Below are positions 1 through 5,760 of a stretch of 8,138 nucleotides of DNA, in pieces. This stretch comes from Oscillospiraceae bacterium (GTDB lineage: Bacteria > Bacillota > Clostridia > Oscillospirales > Acutalibacteraceae), in assembly GCA_003486665.1 (NCBI GenBank), contig DNGF01000129.1:1-8138 (forward strand), given 5' to 3'. Position numbers and translations under genes: made by a program. Numbering within the stretch: the stretch's first letter is position 1; every line of letters starts with the position of its first letter. The notes beneath the pieces are model-generated. The model was not told the origin of the DNA. It saw only the letters and a program-made list of their open reading frames with translations, and did no database searches.

Positions 1-1235
1 ATGCCGTTAAACACATTTATTATATCTGCGGCAACGGTGTTGACATCTCTGTTTGAATCAATCTTTATATCCGCCGCCGAGCAATAGATCGGGTATCGCT
101 CCTCGTAGCGCTTTCTTATCGCTTCGCGGTCGCTTCCGAGCGGTCTGTCGGAGGTCGGCACTATGTTTTCAACCTCGCGGTCAAGGAATATCACAAGACC
201 GTTCTGCTTTAAATGCTTTACATTTTCAGCTCTTAGAACCGCTCCGCCGCCCGTTGCGATAATAAGCCCGTTCTTTGCTCCGAGCGAAGCGGCAATCTCG
301 CTTTCCTTGTCCCTGAAAGCTTTTTCACCGTTCGATTTGAAATAGTCGGCTATAACTCCGTTTTCTTTAACAAAGACTTCATCGGTATCGTAAAACTCTC
401 TGCCGAGCGACTCTGCAACGATTTTTCCGATTGTGGTTTTGCCGCTTCCCGGCATTCCGATGAGTACAATATTGAGCTTCTCTTTATAAATCTCCGAGAA
501 AACCTTATCGGTCTTTTCCGTCATTGTTTTATCACCGAAAAACAGCTCCGCAGCCTTTGCCGCCTGAGCGACCAGCATATAAAGTCCGTTGACAGCTTTA
601 GCTCCGCAGGTTCTTGCTCGGCTGATAAATTCCGTTGTCAGCGGATTATAAACCGCGTCCGCCGCTCCGCTGAGATTTGGGAATCTTTCGGGATCAACCG
701 CCGATGCGTCGGGCTTCGGGAACATTCCGACGGGGGTTGTGTTTATTATAACCTCAACCTCGTCCGATCTTTTATACATCTCATTGTACGAGATTTCGCC
801 GTTTTTCGGGCTTCGCGAAACAACGTTTATTTCACTCGCTCCGAGGCTTTTCGCAACAGCCCTCGCCGTCTTGGAGGTACCGCCCGTGCCGAGGATAAAA
901 ACTTTCTTGCCTGCAAGCTCAACCTCACCCTTTTTCAAGAGTTCGGTCATACCGTAAAAATCGGTATTGAAGCCTGTCAGCTCGCCGTTATTGTTAACTA
1001 TCGTGTTGACCGCGCCGATTTTTTCAGCCGACTCGTCAACATGATCGAGAAACGGAATTACCTTTTCCTTATAAGGTATCGTGACGTTGATACCCTTGAA
1101 ATCTTTTTTTGTCATGAACTCAGTAAGTTCGTCTTCGGTCAGCTCACAAAGACGATAGTCGTAATCGCCGAGCTTTGCGTGAATAACTGCCGAGAAGCTG
1201 TGTCCGAGCCTTTTGCCTATACATCCGTACTCCAT
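1..1235 (-). CDS. aroE-aroK: Shikimate dehydrogenase-shikimate kinase fusion (AroE-AroK), 3' end cut by window
   Basis: Bifunctional enzyme: the N-terminal half reduces 3-dehydroshikimate to shikimate with NADPH, and the C-terminal half phosphorylates shikimate with ATP, two consecutive cytosolic steps of the shikimate pathway. Translation from the ATG at 1235 is open for 411 codons to the edge with no stop. AroE motifs: substrate Ser pair S13/S15, NVTIPYK (50-56, catalytic K56), GFNTDFYG (D92), nucleotide loop LGTGGTSKTAR (115-125), NTTPVGM (165-171), DAVYNPLTT (193-201), Q224. AroK motifs: Walker A GMPGSGKTT (260-268), DTD (283-285), FRDKE (307-311, shikimate-binding Arg), GGG (329-331), lid RPL. 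Only a few C-terminal residues should be missing. The start sits 4 nt after the aroC stop, with GAGG 7 nt upstream lying inside the aroC end, so it is the last visible gene of the pheA-aroB-aroC operon. No frame break is seen between the halves, so the fusion is real in this sequence. Confidence 0.95.
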   Translation of the reverse strand, partial: MEYGCIGKRLGHSFSAVIHAKLGDYDYRLCELTEDELTEFMTKKDFKGINVTIPYKEKVIPFLDHVDESAEKIGAVNTIVNNNGELTGFNTDFYGMTELLKKGEVELAGKKVFILGTGGTSKTARAVAKSLGASEINVVSRSPKNGEISYNEMYKRSDEVEVIINTTPVGMFPKPDASAVDPERFPNLSGAADAVYNPLTTEFISRARTCGAKAVNGLYMLVAQAAKAAELFFGDKTMTEKTDKVFSEIYKEKLNIVLIGMPGSGKTTIGKIVAESLGREFYDTDEVFVKENGVIADYFKSNGEKAFRDKESEIAASLGAKNGLIIATGGGAVLRAENVKHLKQNGLVIFLDREVENIVPTSDRPLGSDREAIRKRYEERYPIYCSAADIKIDSNRDVNTVAADIINVFNG

Positions 1236-1239
1236 AGTC

Positions 1240-2331
1240 TTACCTCGCAAGCCAATCCGTGCCGTATCTTACGGTCAGCATATCCGCCAAGGTCAGCGCA
1301 GTAACCGCATCGACAACCGCTCTCGCACGGTGAACAATGCACGGATCATGTCTGCCCTTTATTTCAATGTCCGTGTTGCCGACATTAAGAAAATCAATTG
1401 TTTCCTGCTTCTTTGCAATGGACGGTGTAGGCTTGACGGCACATCTGAACACTATAGGCTGTCCGTTCGTTATTCCGCCGCCGATACCGCCGTTATGGTT
1501 CGTCAGCGTGTATGCTCTGCCGTTTTCGTCAATTCTGTATGCGTCGTTCGACTCGCTGCCCCTCATATCGGCAAGGGCAAATCCGTCACCGAACTCAACA
1601 CCCTTGACGGCAGGAACAGAGAAAAGCGCATGAGAAAGCAAGCTTTCAACCGTGTCAAACCACGGCTCACCCACCCCTTTCGGCACTCCGATAACCACAG
1701 TTTCAAGCACTCCGCCTACGCTGTCGCCCTCTGCTTTAGCCTGCATGATAGCGTCCTTCATCTTCTCCTCAAGGGAGGGATCAACAAGAGGAAATTCGGC
1801 ATTTTCAAGCCTTTCCGCATCGGTTTCCGGATTCATTTCACCGTCATTTATTCCTGCCAAACGGCAGATGTGCGTTCCGATTATAATACCCTTTTGTCTG
1901 AGCGCACTCTGGACGATTGCGCCTGCGGCAACGAGCGCCGCCGTGATTCTGCCGCTGAAATGTCCGCCGCCTCTTGCATCCTCAAAGCCGTGATACTTGC
2001 AGAATGCGGGATAGTCGGCGTGGCCCGGTCTTGCCTTGCCTGCAAGAGATGAATAGTCCGAGCTGTGCGTGTCGGAATTTTTAATTAAAATGCAAATCGG
2101 CGTTCCTGTCGTGTGTCCGTCATAAATTCCGCTTTCAAAAAGAAGCTCGTCCTTTTCGCTTCGCGCGGTGGAAATTTTTCCGTTCGGTCTGCGAAGTGCC
2201 ATTTTCGCTTCGATATAATCCCTGTTTATCTTGATTCCCGGTGCAATCCCGTCTATCACGGCACCGATCGCACTGCCGTGGCTTTCGCCGAATAGCGTTA
2301 CCGTTAAAGCGTTTCCGAATGTATTTTTCAT
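1240..2331 (-). CDS. aroC: Chorismate synthase
   Basis: Converts 5-enolpyruvylshikimate 3-phosphate to chorismate using reduced FMN, the last common step to aromatic amino acids. The product is 363 aa, normal for the family. Visible motifs: FGESHG (14-19, signature 1), RRPNG (48-52), RPGHADY (101-107), RGGGHFSGRITA (120-131, signature 2 region), NHNGGIGGGITNGQPI (278-293, FMN-phosphate region) and GRHDPCIVHRA (326-336, signature 3). An ATG 24 nt further upstream (2355) is in frame, but the family N-terminus (M-K-N-T-F-G) begins at 2331. That ATG overlaps the aroB stop as ATGA, and a GGAGG lies 13 nt before it, inside aroB. The spacing is slightly long, so translation is probably coupled to aroB. 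A long open frame on the opposite strand here is a shadow of this gene. Confidence 0.97.
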   Translation of the reverse strand: MKNTFGNALTVTLFGESHGSAIGAVIDGIAPGIKINRDYIEAKMALRRPNGKISTARSEKDELLFESGIYDGHTTGTPICILIKNSDTHSSDYSSLAGKARPGHADYPAFCKYHGFEDARGGGHFSGRITAALVAAGAIVQSALRQKGIIIGTHICRLAGINDGEMNPETDAERLENAEFPLVDPSLEEKMKDAIMQAKAEGDSVGGVLETVVIGVPKGVGEPWFDTVESLLSHALFSVPAVKGVEFGDGFALADMRGSESNDAYRIDENGRAYTLTNHNGGIGGGITNGQPIVFRCAVKPTPSIAKKQETIDFLNVGNTDIEIKGRHDPCIVHRARAVVDAVTALTLADMLTVRYGTDWLAR

Positions 2332-3350
2332 GACAGCGAAAGCACCTCCCTGCACCTTGCAATGATTTCATCAACGGTCATTTTTTCTTCTCTGAACGTG
2401 CCGAGCTTATCGACAAGTATAACGCTTATTGTGTCGCCGCCGGCTTTTTTATCGTGAAGCATTGCCGCTTTAAGCTCCTTTTCATATCCTCTCCACGAGG
2501 TCGGAATGTCCATTCTGTGAAGAATGTGTCTTAATCTCTTCACAATGTCGGGACTGCTCATGCAAAGCATTCCGATTCCGACGCATTCACCGTGGAAGAG
2601 CGGATAATCGCTGCTTTCCTCAATGCTTTCTATCGCGTGACCGACTGTATGTCCGAAGTTGAGAACCTTGCGAAGACCCTTTTCTTTTTCGTCCTCTTCA
2701 ACTACAGCTTTTTTGATTTTCAGCGCTTCTATGATTATCTTATCAATTTTTTCATCATAGTTTTCCTCAACCTCGCAAAACATCTCTTCATTAAATGTTG
2801 CGAACATCTTTACGGCTTCCGCCATTCCGCAGGCAAGCTGTCTTGACGAGAGCGTACTCAAAACATCGGGATCAATGAGTACGGCTTTCGGCTGATAAAA
2901 TGCACCGACAAGGTTTTTATAACCCGCAAAATCAACGGCAACCTTGCCGCCGATTGAAGAATCTATCTGAGAGAGAAGCGTCGTCGGCACATTGTAAAAA
3001 TCAACGCCCCTCATGTAGGTTGAAGCAACGAATCCGGCAAGATCGCCCATGACTCCGCCGCCGACAGCCACAACGCAGTCGCCGCGGTCAAATTTGAACT
3101 CAACCATTTTTTCAAGTAGTTTCATGTAGGTCGCCATGCACTTGTTCTGCTCACCCTGAGGGAGCGTTACAACGTGAGGCTCTTTGCAAAAGGAAGCGAT
3201 CTTATCGGAATATTTGAACGGCACCCCGTCATCTGTGACTATCAGCACTCTCCTGTCAAGCTTAAGAAGCTCCCCTGCTTTATCCAAGGCTCCGCGCTCA
3301 ACCGTTATATCATAGCCGTTTGCGCCAAGCTCCATATGCAAAACGCTCAT
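2328..3350 (-). CDS. aroB: 3-Dehydroquinate synthase
   Basis: Cyclises DAHP to 3-dehydroquinate using NAD and a divalent metal; second step of the shikimate pathway, cytosolic. 340 aa, slightly shorter than the E. coli enzyme but with all blocks present: GEQNK (66-70), NAD loop VGGGVMGDLAGFVAS (96-110), PTTLLSQIDSSIGGK (122-136), NLVGAFYQP (146-154), GMAEAVK (175-181), LNFGHTVGHAIE (230-241), HGE (253-255) and DKKAGG (300-305). By comparison with the family, the metal ligands would be E178, H234 and H253. The start ATG shares one base with the pheA stop (TAATG), with AAGGAG about 9 nt before it; the end overlaps aroC as ATGA. Both junctions suggest translational coupling in the pheA-aroB-aroC-aroEK operon. 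Confidence 0.97.
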   Translation of the reverse strand: MSVLHMELGANGYDITVERGALDKAGELLKLDRRVLIVTDDGVPFKYSDKIASFCKEPHVVTLPQGEQNKCMATYMKLLEKMVEFKFDRGDCVVAVGGGVMGDLAGFVASTYMRGVDFYNVPTTLLSQIDSSIGGKVAVDFAGYKNLVGAFYQPKAVLIDPDVLSTLSSRQLACGMAEAVKMFATFNEEMFCEVEENYDEKIDKIIIEALKIKKAVVEEDEKEKGLRKVLNFGHTVGHAIESIEESSDYPLFHGECVGIGMLCMSSPDIVKRLRHILHRMDIPTSWRGYEKELKAAMLHDKKAGGDTISVILVDKLGTFREEKMTVDEIIARCREVLSLS

Positions 3351-4453
3351 TATTCCGCACTCCTTTCGCTAAGTATCTTTTCATCCGTGAAGCTTCCGAT
3401 GATTTTAACATTCTCGCAAAGCTTTTTAAGATCATGAATCATTTTTCTGCCGTCAAGGGAATCAATGTTGCCCTCACCCTCGGCGTAGAAGTAGTATTCC
3501 CAGTTTTCGTTACCTGTCGGACGGCTCTTAAGGCTTCTGAGGTTAAACCTGTATTCGCCTATAACGGCAACCGCACCGCCGAGTGAACCCGGCTCGTTCT
3601 TTGTTGTGAACATTATGAGAAAATGCTCGTCCTTAGGTGAAACCTTACATTCGGCCCTTGTAAAAACCGCAAACCTTGTTGTGTTTTTCTTGTTCTCGTT
3701 TATATCCTCCTGCAAAATCTTCAGTCCGTAAAGCTCGGCAGTGTCCTTGGAAGCAACAACGGCAATATCATTTCTGTCGCCCTCCGCAACCGACTTTGCC
3801 GCAACGGCGGTATTGACCGCCTGAGTAAGCTTCCAGCCGCGGCGCTTAAGATAAGGCATACACTGTGAAAGCGCCTGAGGATGGCTTCTAACCTCTGTGA
3901 TATCGTCAATGTCCGTTCCCTGCTTTGCGAGCAGGCTCTGACCGAGCGGCATATCGAAGATTCCCGAAACCGTCAGATTACCGTGAAAAGCAAGATCAAG
4001 CACACGGTCAACATCGCCGGCGTAGCTGTTTTCGATCGGCAATACGGCGCAGTCGCAAATTCCGTCCTCAACCGCCTTGTAAGCACTGTCAAAATCGGGA
4101 CAGGAAACCGTTTCGCCGCACTTAAAGATTCTTCTCGCGGCAATGTGGGCAAATGCGCCCTCGACTCCGCTGTAAGCAATTTTCATGCCCTCAAGCACAC
4201 GCTTCTGATATTTTTTTGAAACGTCTATAACGTTCCGGATAAAGCTTTCGTAATAAGGCTGAAATTCAAATGAAACAAACTCGCTGTTCTTTGCGGTCAG
4301 CTCCGCCTCGCGCTTTTTATCCTCGATCGGCAGTGCGTTTTCCTTTTTGTATTCGGCAACGATTTCCGCCGCCTTCATCCTCTTTTCAAAAAGCTCTGCC
4401 ATCTCGGCGTCGATTTTTTCAATTTGTCTTCTTGCATTTTCAAGATTGTTCAT
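3350..4453 (-). CDS. pheA: Bifunctional chorismate mutase/prephenate dehydratase (P-protein)
   Basis: Turns chorismate into prephenate and then phenylpyruvate, the committed route to phenylalanine. 367 aa in three parts. Residues 1-85 form an AroQ-type chorismate mutase: R8 or R9, R25, K36, D45, R48/E49, and the SKKYQ segment with Q83. Residues about 90-265 form the prephenate dehydratase: YSGVEGAFAHIA (94-105), LPIENS (138-143), and the catalytic NTTRF (257-261). Residues about 277-355 form an ACT regulatory domain: NEPGSLGGAV and the Phe-binding motif, which here reads KSRP (309-312) rather than the textbook ESRP. The start ATG has GAGGG 8 nt upstream. It is the first full-length gene after a leader-peptide attenuator whose terminator ends 34 nt before this ATG, so expression is probably set by Phe/Tyr supply and activity by Phe through the ACT domain. 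Confidence 0.96.
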   Translation of the reverse strand: MNNLENARRQIEKIDAEMAELFEKRMKAAEIVAEYKKENALPIEDKKREAELTAKNSEFVSFEFQPYYESFIRNVIDVSKKYQKRVLEGMKIAYSGVEGAFAHIAARRIFKCGETVSCPDFDSAYKAVEDGICDCAVLPIENSYAGDVDRVLDLAFHGNLTVSGIFDMPLGQSLLAKQGTDIDDITEVRSHPQALSQCMPYLKRRGWKLTQAVNTAVAAKSVAEGDRNDIAVVASKDTAELYGLKILQEDINENKKNTTRFAVFTRAECKVSPKDEHFLIMFTTKNEPGSLGGAVAVIGEYRFNLRSLKSRPTGNENWEYYFYAEGEGNIDSLDGRKMIHDLKKLCENVKIIGSFTDEKILSERSAE

Positions 4454-4486
4454 TTGGATATCCCTCGCTAATTGAATAATAACAAT

Positions 4487-4528
4487 AAAAAAACCGCATA
4501 GCCTATTCTCATCGAATCTTCTATGCGG
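4487..4528 (-). terminator. Attenuator terminator upstream of pheA
   Basis: Read on the minus strand, an 8-bp perfect stem CCGCATAG/CTATGCGG (4521-4528 with 4494-4501) carries a small inner stem ATTC/GAAT with a GATGA loop, and is followed directly by seven T (4493-4487). It lies between the leader peptide and pheA, 34 nt before the pheA ATG, so it can only make sense as a conditional terminator; a constitutive one would silence the operon behind the strong promoter. Its 5' arm is also part of the competing antiterminator pairing. Confidence 0.9.
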
Positions 4529-4606
4529 AATTCCTACTCTTTAATTTTTCGGCAACGGCGAAAAGCCATCATTTTAGCCGATTTTTGCAAAGGCAGAAAG
4601 GCCGCA
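4524..4606 (-). promoter_or_regulatory. Predicted antiterminator stem of the pheA attenuator
   Basis: The RNA segment at 4606-4589 (last third of the leader peptide, codons 16-21) can pair with 4541-4524: 5 bp TGCGG/CCGCA, a 2x2 internal loop, 7 bp including two G-U, a mismatch, then 3 bp with one G-U; 15 of 18 positions pair. This uses up five bases of the terminator's 5' arm, so the two structures exclude each other. The enclosed loop holds its own two-tier hairpin, TCGGC/GCCGA outside ATGGC/GCCGT (4581-4549). Pairings were read by eye; relative energies were not computed. Confidence 0.7.
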
Positions 4607-4651
4607 GTGATGGTAATAATAAAATCGATTGTATATCTTCTTGTTAAACAT
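4574..4651 (-). CDS. Phe/Tyr-rich leader peptide of the pheA operon (attenuation peptide)
   Basis: A 25-residue ORF with an ideal ribosome-binding site: GGAGG (4663-4659) is 7 nt before the ATG, and it ends in TAA. Residues 9-15 read RFYYYHH, with further Phe at 2 and 21 and Tyr at 7; there is no Trp. The likely role is not as a protein but as a sensor: a ribosome short of charged tRNA-Phe or tRNA-Tyr would stall at codons 10-13 (4624-4613), leaving the segment from codon 16 onwards free to form the antiterminator, whereas a ribosome reaching the stop would cover it and let the terminator fold. Codon 16 starts 12-18 nt after codons 10-12, which suits the usual ribosome footprint. Codons 6 and 9 are ATA and CGA, often slow. 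A longer in-frame reading from a TTG at 4756 starts in the -35 box and is not credible. The attenuation role is inferred from layout. Confidence 0.85.
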   Translation of the reverse strand: MFNKKIYNRFYYYHHCGLSAFAKIG

Positions 4652-4683
4652 CGAGCTGCCTCCAACCTTTAATTTATTTTCAC

Positions 4684-4713
4684 GCGATCCGCAATTCTTA
4701 ATGTGCGGACCAC
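4684..4713 (-). promoter_or_regulatory. 5' leader hairpin of the pheA operon transcript
   Basis: On the minus strand GTGGTCCGCA (4713-4704) pairs with TGCGGATCGC (4693-4684): 10 bp including two G-U, with a 10-nt loop. It would begin about 8 nt after the predicted transcription start, so it may protect the 5' end. Its arms carry the same CCGCA and TGCGG words used in the antiterminator and terminator, so it could also take part in alternative folding. Confidence 0.6.
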
Positions 4714-4727
4714 TAAAAATTTTCTTT

Positions 4728-4756
4728 ATTATAGTCCTACGTCCGCCGTTTGTCAA
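4728..4756 (-). promoter_or_regulatory. Consensus sigma-A/sigma-70 promoter of the pheA operon
   Basis: On the minus strand TTGACA (4756-4751) and TATAAT (4733-4728) are separated by exactly 17 nt, a perfect match to consensus. An A/T-tract stretch just upstream (about 4761-4775) resembles an UP element. Transcription would start near 4721, giving roughly 70 nt before the leader-peptide ATG. Such a strong promoter fits an operon controlled by termination rather than initiation. Confidence 0.92.
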
Positions 4757-4874
4757 TAGGATTTTTAAATTTTTTGTGAAATATCTCTAAAAACGACGGT
4801 TGTTTTTTATTCATTGACCCAATAATACACTTTATATGACGTCACAAAACGTACAGCCGAACAAAAAATCCATG
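4757..4874. other. Intergenic spacer upstream of the pheA promoter
   Basis: A/T-rich spacer between the terminator of the transketolase unit and the pheA promoter. Apart from the A/T tracts next to the promoter and a short palindrome TGACGTCA (4837-4844), I see no gene, no second promoter that I would defend, and no T-box or riboswitch-like signature. Confidence 0.6.
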
Positions 4875-4911
4875 AAAAAACCGCTGTCCGGGACATTGCC
4901 TGAACAGCGGT
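4875..4911 (-). terminator. Intrinsic terminator of the transketolase/SCP2-like unit
   Basis: On the minus strand an 8-bp perfect stem ACCGCTGT/ACAGCGGT (4911-4904 with 4887-4880), extended inside by TCAGG/CCCGG with one mismatch, is followed by a run of six T counting the last stem base. It starts 21 nt after the stop of the SCP2-like gene and separates that unit from the pheA promoter downstream. Confidence 0.92.
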
Positions 4912-4932
4912 CTGTTATTGTTAAGTTATCTT

Positions 4933-5739
4933 TTAACCCTGTGCGTAAGCGCCGACCTGCATCATGAAGTCACCGATCTGTGCGCCGAATTCGGGAGCGC
5001 CGTCCATGATGAGCTTGCCGTGCTTTGTGGATTCAAGCATATCGTCCGTTGAAAGGAGGATGCCGAATGCACTCTCAAGGCAATCAAATCTCATGGTGAA
5101 GAAAGGCATAGCTCTCTTGTATGTGCCGCGGCCTGCTCTGGTCTTGCCTGCCTTAACACGGAGGAAAGCATTAACTTCGGGATGTCCGTCAACCGCCCAT
5201 GCGTAAACACGGTCGGGACTCTTCTTTGCCCAATCGTGAACGCCCTCGTGACCGTTCTTGTTGAGCTGGCTGATGCCCGAAGAAAGAAGATAGAAGAAGC
5301 ACTTGCAGGCGAGAACCTGTGTTGCCTCGTCCTCCGGAGCAGCCTTGATGTTAAGAAGAGATGACATCTTGAGAAGAACAGCCATAAATGCTGCAAACTC
5401 AACGGGCTTTTTAAGAACGCCCTTCATCTTCGGGAGGGTTGCCGGAGCAATTTTGCCCTTGAAGAAAGCGTTCATAGCTTCCATTGACTTGAACTCAAGC
5501 TCAATGTGAGCGTTTGTAGCAACTTTATCCGCACAAACTTTCCATTCACCGTTGTTGACTGTAAAGTGCGTTGCATACTTGCCGCAGGGGGCGTCGGGAT
5601 CCAAACAGCTGACCTGATAGATACAGTGAATATGCTCGAATTTCTTAGCGAGCTTCGGATCGTCGTTAGCAATGACTTTGAGCAACGGCAATGCAGAGTT
5701 AAGGAAGATCTTATTGGTTAACAATACTTCATTTGCCAT
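4933..5739 (-). CDS. SCP2-like (sterol carrier protein 2 fold) protein, possible two-domain duplication
   Basis: 268 aa, no signal peptide or clear membrane segment, so probably cytosolic. The assignment rests on pattern resemblance: a strand-rich stretch followed by a helical segment of the type F-K-S-M-E-A-M-N-A-F-F-K-G-K, then MKGVLKKPVEFAAFMAVL (105-122), which is SCP2-like. Residues about 178-268 repeat this plan (RFDCLESAFGILL, then KHGKLIMDGAPEFGAQIGDFM), suggesting an internal duplication. SCP2-fold proteins bind lipids or other hydrophobic ligands, but the ligand here is unknown. ATG at 5739 was chosen; AAGGA lies 10 nt upstream, while an in-frame TTG at 5745 is less likely. It follows tktC by 21 nt and is followed by a terminator, so it is the last gene of that unit. 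No function in the transketolase pathway is evident. Confidence 0.6.
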   Translation of the reverse strand: MANEVLLTNKIFLNSALPLLKVIANDDPKLAKKFEHIHCIYQVSCLDPDAPCGKYATHFTVNNGEWKVCADKVATNAHIELEFKSMEAMNAFFKGKIAPATLPKMKGVLKKPVEFAAFMAVLLKMSSLLNIKAAPEDEATQVLACKCFFYLLSSGISQLNKNGHEGVHDWAKKSPDRVYAWAVDGHPEVNAFLRVKAGKTRAGRGTYKRAMPFFTMRFDCLESAFGILLSTDDMLESTKHGKLIMDGAPEFGAQIGDFMMQVGAYAQG

Positions 5740-5760
5740 TATCAATCATTCCTTTCGGTA

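Noticed and set aside
1213..2052. A 279-codon open frame on the plus strand opposite aroC
   Set aside because: It lies wholly antisense to a well-conserved chorismate synthase, its translation shows no family motifs, and long antisense frames are expected here from codon bias.
2331..2355. Upstream ATG at 2355 as the aroC start
   Set aside because: It would add eight residues absent from the family pattern and place the GGAGG inside the coding region; the ATG overlapping the aroB stop fits the family N-terminus.
4574..4756. A longer reading of the leader ORF starting with TTG at 4756 (60 codons)
   Set aside because: The start would lie in the -35 box, upstream of the predicted transcription start; the ATG at 4651 with GGAGG at 7 nt is clearly the better start.
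4454..4760. T-box riboswitch or TRAP-type (GAG/UAG repeat) control of pheA
   Set aside because: I see no T-box consensus sequence, no specifier-loop layout and no array of GAG/UAG triplets; the translated leader explains the terminator better.
4811..4840. Possible plus-strand promoter (TTGACC followed by TATATG)
   Set aside because: Spacing is about 13 nt, too short, and there is no plus-strand gene for it to serve.
4837..4844. Palindrome TGACGTCA in the intergenic spacer as an operator
   Set aside because: Only 8 bp, about 80 nt upstream of the -35 box, single copy, and easily due to chance.
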